NCBI RefSeq assembly: GCF_014647795.1
Contig: NZ_BMPW01000004.1
Coordinates: 372,001-436,000, forward strand
Direction of reading: 5' to 3'
Length of the DNA: 64,000 nucleotides
Source: Actinoplanes campanulatus
GTDB lineage: Bacteria; Actinomycetota; Actinomycetes; Mycobacteriales; Micromonosporaceae
Numbering within the stretch: position 1 is the stretch's first letter; every line of letters starts with the position of its first letter. Below are positions 28,974 to 37,904 of the stretch, piece by piece. The notes below the pieces were generated by a model. The model ran no database searches, had not been told where the DNA came from, and was given only the letters and a program-made list of their open reading frames with translations. A program made the position numbers and the translations under genes.

Positions 28974-29123
28974 CGCGTTCGTGAGTTGACCCGTTGCCGG
29001 CAGCGGACGAGGTTTAGCCTGGTCATGAGCGCGCTCGCGGCGGCGGAGGGTCCCCGGGTCCCGGGCCGACGGTTCGAGCTGACCGCCGCCATACACGATC
29101 CGTCTACCAAGGAGCACAGCTCG

Positions 29124-29690
29124 ATGGCCAGCTACAAGGTCGGATACTTCGTCGGCAGCCTGTCGTCCACGTCGATCAACCGGGAGCTGTCGAAGGCACT
29201 CATCCGGCTGGCGCCCGACGACCTCGAGTTCACCGAGATCCCGATCCGGGATCTGCCGCTCTACAGCCCGGACTACGACACGAACTATCCACCCGAAGGG
29301 CTCGCGCTCAAGGAAGCGATCAGCCGGTCGCAGGCCATCCTGTTCGTGACGCCGGAGTACAACCGGTCCATCCCCGGCGCGCTGAAGAACGCCATCGACT
29401 GGGCGTCACGGCCGTGGGGCCGCAACTCCTTCGACCACGTGCCCGCCGCGGTGGTCGGCGCGTCGATCGGCGACATCCGCACCGCACTGTCGCAGCAGAG
29501 CCTGCGCGCGGTCCTCAGCTTCTGCAACACCCGGCAGATGACCTCACCCGAGGCGTACATCAAGTACACCCCGGACCTGTTCCCCGGCAACGGCGAGGTC
29601 ACCGACAAGACCACCGAGGACTTTCTCGCCGCGTACATGCAGGAGTTCCGCGACCACATCGTCCGAGTCCTCACGGTGCTGCCCCGATAG
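29124..29690 (+). CDS. NAD(P)H-dependent FMN reductase
   Basis: A 188-residue flavodoxin-fold reductase (FMN_red family). It shows the phosphate-binding GSLSSTSINRELSKAL and the family signature FVTPEYNRSIPGALKNAIDWASRP. It reduces FMN, quinones or azo compounds using NAD(P)H. The ATG at 29124 has AAGGAG 9 bp upstream; the longer upstream frame has no coding character. It is a single gene between a terminator and a convergent hydrolase. It could feed reduced flavin to a monooxygenase, but no partner is adjacent. Confidence 0.9.
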   Translation: MASYKVGYFVGSLSSTSINRELSKALIRLAPDDLEFTEIPIRDLPLYSPDYDTNYPPEGLALKEAISRSQAILFVTPEYNRSIPGALKNAIDWASRPWGRNSFDHVPAAVVGASIGDIRTALSQQSLRAVLSFCNTRQMTSPEAYIKYTPDLFPGNGEVTDKTTEDFLAAYMQEFRDHIVRVLTVLPR

Positions 29691-29730
29691 ACACCGAGGC
29701 GGGTTCCGCGTCCGCGACCGCGGCGACCGC

Positions 29731-30729
29731 TCAGCCGCCGTTGACCGGGTGGAACGGTTTGGGCAGGGTGCGGGGCGCCGCCGAGCGGGCCGTGGCCGCC
29801 GGGGCCGCGGGCAGGCTGTTCATGAGCGCGCGGCCGATCTTGGCATGCGCCTCCACCGCCGGATGGGTGGCGCCGTAGTTCTCCGGATCGCCCAGCCCAT
29901 CGGCGAACATCGCGTATGTCAGCAGCGGCGAACCGTTGACGCCGAACATGATGCCGACCTCGTGCCGGGACTCACCGAGGCTGTTGAAGTCGGCGCCGTA
30001 CTTGGTGGCGACGCGCTCCCGCTCCCGCGACGACATCACCCGCCGGACACCGTCGTGGTAGCCGTTGAGCCACCGGGTGACGCTGAGCAGGAAGTCACAG
30101 GACTCCGGCTTGAGCAGCGTCTTGGTCGCCAGCCGCCACAGCAGGTCGTGCATCTCCCGCGGCGTCGTCGTACCCAGGAAGAACCGGTTCGGATTGGCGA
30201 CCGGCTCGACCCGGGTGTGCACGAACCCCTTGGCCGCCAGAATCTCGTTGATCTCCAAGGCGGGAACGACACGACCACACATCCGTACGGCCGTGTTGTC
30301 GGACACCAGCAGCATCGCGGTGAGGAAGTTCGCGACCGTGATCTGGTCACCCCACACCCGGTGCAGATGGTAGATGCCGGAGCCGCCGAGAATGATGTCG
30401 GCCGGCAGATCGAGCTTGGTACCCAGGCTCAGCAGACCCCGGTCGATCTTGTCCATGACGGCCGTGGCGACCGCCAGTTTCTGCACGCTGTACCCGTTCG
30501 TGACGTGGTCGGCGTCGTCCTCCACGATGGGCCGCAGCACACCGGCCGAGTCCACCGCGGCGATGTGGGTACGCCAGAGCCCGCCGGCCTTCGCCTTCTC
30601 CCGCTCATACACCTTCCGGATGCCACGCGTCCCGGACGGCGCGGCTTCGGCGGGCCCGCTCACGCCCGCGCCGACCACCGCCGCGGCACCGATCCCGAGC
30701 GCCGAACGACGAGACAGGCTGGATGACAT
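29731..30729 (-). CDS. Tat-exported beta-lactamase-like serine hydrolase
   Basis: A 332-residue exported protein. The N-terminus SSLSRRSALGIGAAAVVGAG is a Tat signal. The class A beta-lactamase/transpeptidase fold is suggested by Ser81-x-x-Lys84 (YSVQKLAVA), Ser143-Asp-Asn (LLVSDNTAV) and a KYG segment (VATKYGADF) where KTG is usual. The changed third motif suggests it may not be a true beta-lactamase; a peptidase or penicillin-binding esterase role is possible. The preceding cleavage region is rich in Ala and Pro. It is monocistronic. Confidence 0.75.
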   Translation of the reverse strand: MSSSLSRRSALGIGAAAVVGAGVSGPAEAAPSGTRGIRKVYEREKAKAGGLWRTHIAAVDSAGVLRPIVEDDADHVTNGYSVQKLAVATAVMDKIDRGLLSLGTKLDLPADIILGGSGIYHLHRVWGDQITVANFLTAMLLVSDNTAVRMCGRVVPALEINEILAAKGFVHTRVEPVANPNRFFLGTTTPREMHDLLWRLATKTLLKPESCDFLLSVTRWLNGYHDGVRRVMSSRERERVATKYGADFNSLGESRHEVGIMFGVNGSPLLTYAMFADGLGDPENYGATHPAVEAHAKIGRALMNSLPAAPAATARSAAPRTLPKPFHPVNGG

Positions 30730-30888
30730 CGTGTCTCCTCAGTGGATGAACAGCGAATCATGGCGCAAGGTACACTATGCCCGCTCAGTCAACGGCCTTT
30801 TCGCCCGCGGCCGGCGATCGACACGTGCACCCAGAGTCACGTGGAAGCGCCGCGACCTGCTCGCCTGGAATGGATCGGCCCGTCGCGG

Positions 30889-31902
30889 TCAGGCCGACTC
30901 TCGCACGATCACCTTCGTGGGCAGGATGAACGGTTCCGGCTGCGTGCCGTCGAGCAGTTCGATCAGCATGCGGGCGGCCTCGCGGCCCAGCGCCTGCACC
31001 GGCTGATGAATCGTGGTCAGTTTCGGATCGGTGTGCAACGCGATCGGCAGATCGTCGAAACCGACCACGGCGACGTCGTCGGGGACCGTGCGGCCGGCGT
31101 CGCGCAACACCCACAGCGCCCCCGCCGCCATGTTGTCGTTCGCCGCGAGCACGGCGTCGAGGTCCGGGTGCTCGCTCAGCAGCGCACGCATCGCAGCGGC
31201 GCCGCCGGCCTCCATGAAATTCCCAGGCGCGGTGGCATACGGCCGGAGCCCCGCCAGCATGTGCGCCTCGGTGTAGCCACGCCGGCGCTCCCGGCCGACC
31301 GCGGTGTCGTCCGGTCCGGTGATCATGGCGATACGGCGGCGCCCGGCACGTAGTAGGTACTCGGTGGCCGCCCGTGCCCCGCCCGCGTTGTCGGCCTCGA
31401 CGTAGAACGGTGGTGTTCCGTGCATCGGCAGCCCGATGAAGACGGTGGGCAGTCCCGATCGCGCGGCGATGTCGATCAGCGGATCGTCACCGCGCAGCGC
31501 CACCAGCATCACCCCGTCGGCTCCCCGGGTCTGTAGGAAGCTCTCCAGCCGCCGCTGGCCGTGACCGGTCGTGGCCAGGCTGAGCACCAGGTGCAGGTCG
31601 GTCTTCTCCAGCGCGGTGGACGCGCCCATCATGATCTGGCCGAAGAACGGATCCGCGAACACTCCCGGCCCGTCGCCGGAGACCGCGAGCACCACCACAC
31701 CGGTCTGGCGAGTCGCCAAGGCGCGCGCGGCCCTGTTCGGCGTGAACCCGAGATCGCGAATCGCCTGCTCCACCGCGTCGCGTTTCGCGCGGCTCACATT
31801 CGGCCCGTTGTTGATCACTCGGGACGCCACCGTGCGCGACACCTGGGCTCGCTCGGCGACTTCGTCGAGCGTCGGCGGACGCGACGGGACCGGCGACGAC
31901 AT
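30889..31902 (-). CDS. LacI-family transcriptional regulator
   Basis: A 337-residue repressor. An N-terminal HTH (PTLDEVAERAQVSRTVASRVINN) and hinge helix (NRAARALATRQTG) precede a periplasmic-binding-like sugar domain (VFADPFFGQIMMGAS to VVGFDDLPIALHTDPKLTTIHQP). The start at 31902 has GGAGGGGG 7 bp upstream. It is followed on the chromosome by the divergent GH16/GH26 genes whose promoters carry matching GGAAGCGCTTCC palindromes, so it is the best candidate repressor of both. The sugar effector is unknown (a manno- or gluco-oligosaccharide by context). Confidence 0.92.
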   Translation of the reverse strand: MSSPVPSRPPTLDEVAERAQVSRTVASRVINNGPNVSRAKRDAVEQAIRDLGFTPNRAARALATRQTGVVVLAVSGDGPGVFADPFFGQIMMGASTALEKTDLHLVLSLATTGHGQRRLESFLQTRGADGVMLVALRGDDPLIDIAARSGLPTVFIGLPMHGTPPFYVEADNAGGARAATEYLLRAGRRRIAMITGPDDTAVGRERRRGYTEAHMLAGLRPYATAPGNFMEAGGAAAMRALLSEHPDLDAVLAANDNMAAGALWVLRDAGRTVPDDVAVVGFDDLPIALHTDPKLTTIHQPVQALGREAARMLIELLDGTQPEPFILPTKVIVRESA

Positions 31903-32091
31903 ACACGGCCCCCTCCGCTCGAACCACCACCAGGCTAGCGGGTCGTTTCCGGCGATTCGAGGTACGGCCCGGCCTCATCGCGGCGGTCGGCACACCGGGC
32001 ATCGAGCCCGACAAGAAACTGCAAACCGGAGGTACGGATGAGCCGACGTGACCTGGCCGCTTGACCGGACGCCACGTCGACTCCGCGACTA

Positions 32092-32865
32092 TCAGTATCT
32101 GGTGTACCTGGCCCAGTCATAGGTGGCGGTCAGCTTGGTGCCGGGGTATGTGAAGGGCCCCAGCCAGCTGTCGACCCCGACGCCGGGCCAGAGGTTCATC
32201 ATGATGCGTTGCGGGTGCGTGGGAAGCGGTCCACGGGAGCCGTTCTCCTGGTGGACGAGCACTCCGTCGACGAACCAGTTGATGGTGCCGCCGTTCCACC
32301 ACTCGAAGGCGTAGTCGTGGTAGCCGCTCGCGGCGTCGAAGCCCAGGTTGATGACGGTCTCGTGGCCGCCGACGCCGTTGGTGAAGTAGTTGACCTGCAT
32401 CTGGGTGGTGTTCTTGCCGAGGATCTCTATGTCGATCTCGTCCCACGGCTGGCCGTCGCTGGGCCCGGTGTAGGTGAAGAACGAGGTCACGGTGCCGGGG
32501 TTCTTGACGGCCTTCATGCGCGCCTCGAACCGGCCGTACGTGTAGAGGTCGGTGGTGCGATATTCGCCGGCGGCGTACGGCTTGCCGGAGCAGCCGCTCG
32601 GGCAGGACTGGGTGTCCAGGTTGAGGCCCATCACGCCGCCGCTGAACCAGACGTGGTCGGCGCGCCAGCCGGCGTTGAAGACGCCGCCGTTGCTGTACCC
32701 GTCGGCCTTGTACCAGCGGCCGGTGTCGAATCCGTTGAAGTTGTCGACGAAGCTGGGGCCGATGGCGGCCGCGGCCGGCGCGGTACCGGGCGCCGTGAGG
32801 GCGGCGACGGTGCAGAGGATCGCGGCGGCCAGCGCTTTCGGGGCGCGTGATCGAGTGATGGTCAC
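32092..32865 (-). CDS. secreted GH16 licheninase-type beta-glucanase
   Basis: A 257-residue secreted endo-beta-1,3-1,4-glucanase. The catalytic motif DEIDIEILG contains nucleophile and acid/base glutamates. The following GKNTTQMQVNYFTNG and the end MMNLWPGVGVDSWLG are close to Bacillus lichenases, so mixed-linkage glucan is the likely substrate. The signal peptide ends near PAAAA. The GTG at 32865 has CTGGAG 7 bp upstream; the ATG at 32895 lacks a ribosome site. A 20-bp LacI-type palindrome lies about 175 bp upstream. Confidence 0.88.
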   Translation of the reverse strand: MTITRSRAPKALAAAILCTVAALTAPGTAPAAAAIGPSFVDNFNGFDTGRWYKADGYSNGGVFNAGWRADHVWFSGGVMGLNLDTQSCPSGCSGKPYAAGEYRTTDLYTYGRFEARMKAVKNPGTVTSFFTYTGPSDGQPWDEIDIEILGKNTTQMQVNYFTNGVGGHETVINLGFDAASGYHDYAFEWWNGGTINWFVDGVLVHQENGSRGPLPTHPQRIMMNLWPGVGVDSWLGPFTYPGTKLTATYDWARYTRY

Positions 32866-33038
32866 TGACGTCTCCAGTTCTACGGGTTTCGTCATACCGA
32901 GATGTCGCGTCGTGCACGACGAACGGGGATGGGGCGATACCGGATCGCAGGTGGCGCGGAAGGGGCCGTGCCGGCGGCTCGGATGGAGGGCGCCCGAGTT
33001 CGCAGCCGTGTGGGTTCCGCCGCTAGCTCCAAAGCTGA

Positions 33039-33058
33039 AACTGGAAGCGCTTCCAGTT
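33039..33058. promoter_or_regulatory. 20-bp perfect palindromic LacI-type operator
   Basis: AACTGGAAGCGCTTCCAGTT is fully symmetric with the central GCGC typical of LacI-family sites. It lies in the 439-bp intergenic region between the divergent GH16 and GH26 genes. The remainder of that region shows no gene. Confidence 0.7.
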
Positions 33059-33255
33059 CCTTAGATCCAGCGATGTCTATGACGACTTTGTAACCTTGAG
33101 GTTAACGTTTGTCAAGCATAGGACCGAACCGTCAGCGCTCTAGCTGTGGTAACCGCGCCCTCGCTGCCCGCCCTCCTGGCCGCCGGTCTTGCGTAGACGG
33201 CCCCGGGGAACCCAGGCCTTTACATCGATGAGCGTGAGTCATTATGGTTCGGACG

Positions 33256-33267
33256 GGAAGCGCTTCC
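33256..33267. promoter_or_regulatory. second GGAAGCGCTTCC operator, before GH26
   Basis: GGAAGCGCTTCC repeats the 12-bp core of the site at 33039-33058, and CGCTTCCAGT to its right is identical. It lies 37 bp before the GH26 start, a usual position for a repressor site. Confidence 0.65.
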
Positions 33268-33304
33268 AGTCAGTGTGGAGCGCCCTGACCCCCCGGGAGG
33301 CAAC

Positions 33305-34364
33305 ATGCGAAGGCGAGCACTGCTCGGCACGGCGGCGGCCGCGGTGGCACTGGCGACGTCCGACGCCGCCGGGCCGGCCGCAGCGGCAGCTCGCAAGGAC
33401 CGGGTCCCCATCCGTTACCTGGGCATGTTCCGGCAAGAGGACCCTGCGGCGATCGCGGCGAGCGTCAAGAACCTCTACGGCGCCACCCCGGCCAGCGTGA
33501 TGTGGTTCGACAGTTGGGCGAGCGGACGAGCTTTCCCGTTGGACGAAGCCAGGATGCTCTGGCGGCGCGGCATCATGCCGCACTACACCTGGGAACCGTG
33601 GAATACCGCGCTCGGCCCCAACGACCCCGGGCAGATCCACCTGACCGACGTCATCGACGGCACGTGGGACAGGTACATCAGGGCGCGCGCCGAAGAGTTC
33701 GCCGCCGTGCGGCTGCCGATCCTGGTTCGCTGGGGGCACGAGTTCAACGGCAGTTGGTACCCGTGGGGCATTGCGAACAACAACGCCGACCCCGTCGCTG
33801 TACGTGCGGGCGTACCGGCATGTCCATGACCTCGTCACGGGCGCCGGGGCACGGAACGTGCAATGGGTGTGGGCGTTCAACAACGGATCCTCGCCGGACG
33901 CACCCTACAACGACCCGGCTCACGCGTACCCCGGCGACAGGTACGTGGACTGGGTCGGCATCGACGGATATAACTGGGGCTTCGGTCCGTCGTGGGACCC
34001 GACCGGCGACCACTGGACGAGCTTCGACGCGACGTTCGCCGCCGCCTACGCCAAGGCCCGCGACGTCGCACCGAACCGTCCGGTGATGATCGGCGAGTTC
34101 GCCTCCACCGAGGACGGCGGCGACAAGGCCCGATGGATCGAGGACATGGACGCGAAGCTGAGCTCGGGCGCGTACCCCGATCTCAAACTGCTCACCTACT
34201 TCGATGTCACCAAGGAAGAGCCCTGGTCACCGACCTCGTCGCCGGCCGCACTCGCCACCTTCACGTCCTGGACGCGACAGAGGTACATGAAGGGACGCGG
34301 CCACGATCTGGCGCGCGTCGCCGGGGACTACGCCTGTTCCCGCGTCCCCACAGCGAGCTTCTAG
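33305..34364 (+). pseudogene. GH26 beta-mannanase-like gene, frameshifted
   Basis: Encodes a Tat-type secreted GH26 glycanase in two reading frames. The first frame (33305 to a stop at 33829) contains RRRALLG and the acid/base Glu in RWGHEFNGSWYPWG (about residue 146). The second frame, open to 34364, continues SLYVRAYRHVHDLV and holds the nucleophile Glu in MIGEFAS. The frames meet at a run of four C at 33790-33793: removing one C restores a continuous D-P-S-L-Y reading. As sequenced, the product would lack its nucleophile and be inactive. A sequencing or assembly error in the C run is possible, since the rest is intact, with good codon use and a GGAGG site. The substrate (mannan or related glucan) is inferred. 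Confidence 0.8.
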
Positions 34365-34395
34365 TCGACCGCGAAGGTTTACCGGCTCTGACTGC

Positions 34396-34554
34396 TCAAG
34401 CGGCCCGGCCTCGCAGCCGTCGGGTCTTGCCGATCCCGGCCTCGCCGGTGACGATGGCCGTCCCCGGGCGGCCTGTCACGGCGGCTTCCAGCGCGCTTGT
34501 CAGGACATTCAGCTCACGGTCGCGTCCCACGAGGCGAAGTCGGTCGGAGGGCAT
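34396..34554 (-). pseudogene. truncated LuxR/STAND-type ATPase N-terminus
   Basis: A 52-codon frame encoding [18 protein letters not shown] and an intact Walker A ([10 protein letters not shown]), then a stop after RRLRGRAA. This is the typical start of large LuxR-family ATP-binding regulators (about 900 residues); everything after the P-loop is missing. It lies between the GH26 and metalloprotease genes and is probably a relic of a lost regulator. Confidence 0.7.
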
Positions 34555-34615
34555 TTCTCAGACTGGCACGGACTGTGGGTCGTGTGGTGTCGCCTACCCG
34601 GCTCAGGTTTCGAGT

Positions 34616-34651
34616 GGCCGCCGCCGGTCTCCGTGCACATCGGCGGCGGCC
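34616..34651 (-). terminator. hairpin downstream of CBM2-metalloprotease
   Basis: 11-bp GC arms (GGCCGCCGCCG and complement) with a 14-nt loop begin 13 bp past the protease stop on the minus strand. Confidence 0.55.
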
Positions 34652-34664
34652 GTCGAGGGCGGTG

Positions 34665-35735
34665 TCAGGACAGGAAACCTCCGTACGGGCCGTTGAGGAT
34701 GCCCTGCTTCTGTGCCTGGCTGAAGTGCGTGTTCGGGTAGCTGTAGAAGGAGGCGGACATCGGGGTGCCGTCGGTCGAGGTCGAGTCCGGCAGGCCGAAC
34801 GCGTGCCCGAGTTCGTGGACCATGCCGCCGTACCATCGGTTCATCGGGCCGTTGATGCCTGCCGCGCCGTCGGCGTCGTGGCCGCTGAGGATGACCCATC
34901 CGCCGCCTCCTCCACCGCCGGAGCACGACGCCTCGGCGCTGATCTCGCCGACGTTGACCCAGCGGCTGTCCGGCGCCCGCAGGGAGAGTTTGCGCATCAG
35001 CTCCTGCTGCATGTTGAAGACGACCCACCAATAGCACTCGTTGCCGTTCGGCGTGTTCTCGTACCACGAGCGGGGGTGGTCGCCGTTGACGACCTCGACG
35101 ACCGGGTTGTTGAGGGTGAACGTCTTGCCGAGCTCCTGCCGGTAGTAGCTCTGGGCCTCGCGCATCACGGTGGCGATGCCGTCGACGTACCGCTGGTCGT
35201 ACGCAACGTCGGTGGGCCGCAGCCAGTAGGCGCGCACGGTGCGCTCCGGCGGTGTGGACGTCGGCGGCGACGAGGTGGGCGAGGTGCTCGGCGAGGCGGT
35301 GGGTCCCGGTGTGGTGGCGCCGGTGCAGACGACACCGTTCACAGTGAAGCTCGCCGGCACGGCGTTGCTGCTGTTGTTCCACGAGCCGTTGAAGCCGAAC
35401 GTCGTCGTGCCGTTGGTGGCGAGGTTCGCATTCCAGCCGGCGTTGACGGCCGTGACCGCGGAGCCGCTCTGCGTGGCCACCGCGTTCCACGCCTGTGTCA
35501 CCACCTGACCGGCGGTGAACGACCAGCGGAGGGTCCAGCCGGTGAGGGGGTCGCCGAGGTTGGTCACGGCGACGTTGGCGGTGAATCCTCCGCCCCACTG
35601 GCTGCCGACGGTGTAGCTCACCCGGCATCCCGATGCGGCGGCCTGCGCGGATGTCACCCCGCCGATCGCCGCTCCGGCGGCGACGGTGGCGAGCGCGGCC
35701 GCGACCACGACTGTACGGCGTACCCGCTGATGCAT
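34665..35735 (-). CDS. secreted zinc metalloprotease with N-terminal CBM2
   Basis: A 356-residue secreted protein. The signal peptide ends near SAQA/AAS. A CBM2 cellulose-binding module (about 34-135, CRVSYTVGSQWGGGF) and a Pro/Ser/Thr linker lead to a metzincin-like domain with the zinc motif HELGHAFGLPD (HExxHxxGxxD). It therefore looks like a peptidase delivered to plant cell-wall surfaces rather than a glycanase. The ATG at 35735 has GGAGA upstream; the longer frame lacks a signal. CGAAA/TTTCG boxes at 35836-35860 suggest co-regulation with xylanases. The substrate is unknown; candidates are cell-wall glycoproteins or cellulase processing. Confidence 0.85.
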   Translation of the reverse strand: MHQRVRRTVVVAAALATVAAGAAIGGVTSAQAAASGCRVSYTVGSQWGGGFTANVAVTNLGDPLTGWTLRWSFTAGQVVTQAWNAVATQSGSAVTAVNAGWNANLATNGTTTFGFNGSWNNSSNAVPASFTVNGVVCTGATTPGPTASPSTSPTSSPPTSTPPERTVRAYWLRPTDVAYDQRYVDGIATVMREAQSYYRQELGKTFTLNNPVVEVVNGDHPRSWYENTPNGNECYWWVVFNMQQELMRKLSLRAPDSRWVNVGEISAEASCSGGGGGGGWVILSGHDADGAAGINGPMNRWYGGMVHELGHAFGLPDSTSTDGTPMSASFYSYPNTHFSQAQKQGILNGPYGGFLS

Positions 35736-35835
35736 CCTGGTCTCCTTCCGGACTCCGGCCGGGTGGACGTCACGGGGCCGCTCCGAGGCGGTCGAAATCG
35801 ACGACCATCCATTTGTTGCGCCCCACTCTGGCGTA

Positions 35836-35860
35836 CGAAAACGGTTTCGGCAAGTTTCGG
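35836..35860. promoter_or_regulatory. cluster of CGAAA/TTTCG boxes
   Basis: CGAAAACGGTTTCG followed by another TTTCGG gives three copies of the half-site in 25 bp, about 100 bp before the CBM2-metalloprotease start. It resembles the perfect repeat at 43-53 but with a 4-nt spacer. Confidence 0.35.
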
Positions 35861-35920
35861 TCGCGCCTTGCGGCCGGCCCCGGATCGCCGCCTGCGGGCG
35901 GCGATCCGGGGCCGTTTGGC

Positions 35921-36175
35921 TCAGCGGTCGCAGTGGCGTCGCGGGTCCTCGGCCTCGGCGCACAGGATTCGGTGGGCGCCGTCGCTGAGCCAGAACGTTG
36001 CTCCGCCATGGTCGACAATCCGCATCCTTGCCGCACCGCGGGGCAGGACGGGTTCGATGACGTCACCTGTCTCAAGATCGAAGAGGCGTTGTCTGCCCTT
36101 CCACTCGCAGCACGTAGCGACCCGAGGAGGGCCAGACGATGACAACATCGGCCTGACCCACCCACCGGAGGCCAC
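35921..36175 (-). pseudogene. possible decayed gene fragment
   Basis: On the minus strand, two frames carry coding-like sequence that would join with a frameshift near 36085: ADVVIVWPSSGRYVLRVEG, then RQRLFDLETGDVIEPVLP to a stop at 35921. It has GC-rich third positions but no start, signal or recognised domain (the FDLETGD string is reminiscent of beta-propeller repeats). It fills the gap between the metalloprotease and pectate lyase genes. Confidence 0.35.
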
Positions 36176-37831
36176 TTACCGGTACTGGTTGTCGAGCAGG
36201 CCGTTGATGTACTTCTCGATGTTGGTGTAGCCGGTCGCGTCGAAGTCGCCGCCGGCGTCGTTCGCGGCCGGGTTCAGCCCGTACCGCGACTCCCAGGTGT
36301 CGGGCATGCCGTCACGGTCGGTGTCGGGTTGAGCGGTTCCACCGGGGATCGTGCCGTAGCCGTTGTTGTTCAGGCCCGTCGCGGTCTGCGTGCTCCACAG
36401 GGCGCCCTTGGTGCCCAGCGACGTCACGTCCGCCACGACCAGCCTGTCCACGTCGTCGCGGGGCACGGCGCCGGCGTTGGCGATCACGTCGGCGTACCCC
36501 GCGGCGGCCGACACCGTCGGGATCCTCGCGGTGTCGGCCGAGAACGCCGAGGCGAGCTCGGTGGCGCCACCGCGGACCACGGCGGCCGCGCCGTTCAACT
36601 GGCCGTCCCGGTTGCTGTCGACCCAGTTGTCGCGGTTGTAGATCTGCTGGTTACCGGTCTGGTAGTAGTAGTTCGAGGCGCTGGTGGTGCGCGGTCCGGT
36701 GATGAAGTAGTTGCCGACGACGTCGTGCAGGAAGTGGCCGCTGGAGTTCCCGGCGGTGTAACCGGCCTGGTAGTTGTAGACGACGTTGTTCACGAACTGG
36801 GTGTTGGCCTTGGCCAGCGGGTTGCGGTTGTGGGAGTTCGCCCACAGGTTGCGCCACCACGTGTAGGGGCCGGTCTCGGTGTGCGCGCCGAACTGTTGGC
36901 CGATCGGGTTCGCGTCGATCGAATACTGGACCGTGATGTTCGACGCCCGTACCGCGTCGATGTTGTTCCAGGCCCCGAACTCGATCGAAACGTGATCGAA
37001 GATCAGATTGCTGGCGTCCAGCCAGTTGATGCCGTTGTTCTTCTGATCGGCGTCCTCGGTGCCCATCCGGAACCGGAAGTTGCGGACGATCACGTTCGTG
37101 CCGCCGTTGAACGACACCTCACCGCCCTGTACGCCGATGCCGCCGCCCGGTGCGGTCTGCCCGGCGATCGTGATGTTGCTTTTCACCAGCACCGTCGACG
37201 ACAGCTTGATGTAACCGCCGACGTCGAAGACCACGATCCGGTTGTTCGCGCTGACCGCGTCGCGGAACGACCCGGTGCCCGAGTCGTTCAGGTTCGTGAC
37301 GTGGTAGACGGTGCCGCCGCGGCCGCCGGTGGCCGCGGCGCCGTAGCCGACAGCGGTCGGGAACGCCTTGACCGGGCCGGCCGGCGGCGCACTGGTCGGC
37401 GAGGTGGTGCCCGGCGAGGTGGTGGTCGGTGTGGTGCCGCCGGTGCACGCGACCCCGTTGAGGCTGAACGATGCCGGGATCGCGGAGGTTCCGGTCGCGT
37501 TGAAGCCGACACCGGTGGTGGCGTTCGTGGCGAGGGCGGCGTTGTAGCCGGCGTCCCTGACGCTGACGGCAGAGCCGGACTGGGTGACGGCGCCGTTCCA
37601 GAGCTGGGAGATCGTCTGGTCGCCGGGGAAGGCGAAGGTCAGCGTCCAGCCGTTGACGGCGTCGCCCAGGTTGGTGACATCGACGGCGGCGCCGAAGCCG
37701 CCCGGCCAGGTGTTGGAGACCGTGTACTTCACCGAACATCCGGCGGCGGCCTCGGCACGCGGGGCGAGGACCAGTCCGGCGGCGGCGATGACGGCGACGG
37801 CGGACGTCGCGGCCAGCACGTTACGTTTCAT
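36176..37831 (-). CDS. secreted pectate lyase (PL1-like) with N-terminal CBM2
   Basis: A 551-residue secreted polysaccharide lyase. The signal peptide ends near AEA/AAG. A CBM2 (about 34-135) and Thr/Pro linker precede a right-handed parallel beta-helix with pectate-lyase features: GRGGTVYHVTNLNDSGTGSFRDA, NITIAGQTAPGGGIGV, NVIVRNFRFRMG, NLIFDHVSIEFG. A C-terminal calcium-binding repeat (DTDRDGMPDTWE) follows. It cleaves polygalacturonan by beta-elimination. The start at 37831 has GAGAAGG upstream; the frame to 37936 overlaps the next remnant. It broadens the local substrate range from hemicellulose to pectin. Confidence 0.88.
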   Translation of the reverse strand: MKRNVLAATSAVAVIAAAGLVLAPRAEAAAGCSVKYTVSNTWPGGFGAAVDVTNLGDAVNGWTLTFAFPGDQTISQLWNGAVTQSGSAVSVRDAGYNAALATNATTGVGFNATGTSAIPASFSLNGVACTGGTTPTTTSPGTTSPTSAPPAGPVKAFPTAVGYGAAATGGRGGTVYHVTNLNDSGTGSFRDAVSANNRIVVFDVGGYIKLSSTVLVKSNITIAGQTAPGGGIGVQGGEVSFNGGTNVIVRNFRFRMGTEDADQKNNGINWLDASNLIFDHVSIEFGAWNNIDAVRASNITVQYSIDANPIGQQFGAHTETGPYTWWRNLWANSHNRNPLAKANTQFVNNVVYNYQAGYTAGNSSGHFLHDVVGNYFITGPRTTSASNYYYQTGNQQIYNRDNWVDSNRDGQLNGAAAVVRGGATELASAFSADTARIPTVSAAAGYADVIANAGAVPRDDVDRLVVADVTSLGTKGALWSTQTATGLNNNGYGTIPGGTAQPDTDRDGMPDTWESRYGLNPAANDAGGDFDATGYTNIEKYINGLLDNQYR

Positions 37832-37904
37832 CGGGAACCTTCTCGGGGATCGGGGGACGTTTCTGTCGGGGATGTCGTCTGGTAGGTGCTCCAGGCGCGG
37901 CCGG

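Noticed and set aside
33788-33829. Programmed ribosomal frameshift in the GH26 gene
   Set aside because: The C4 run is not a recognised slippery heptamer and no downstream stimulatory structure is evident; mutation or sequence error is simpler.
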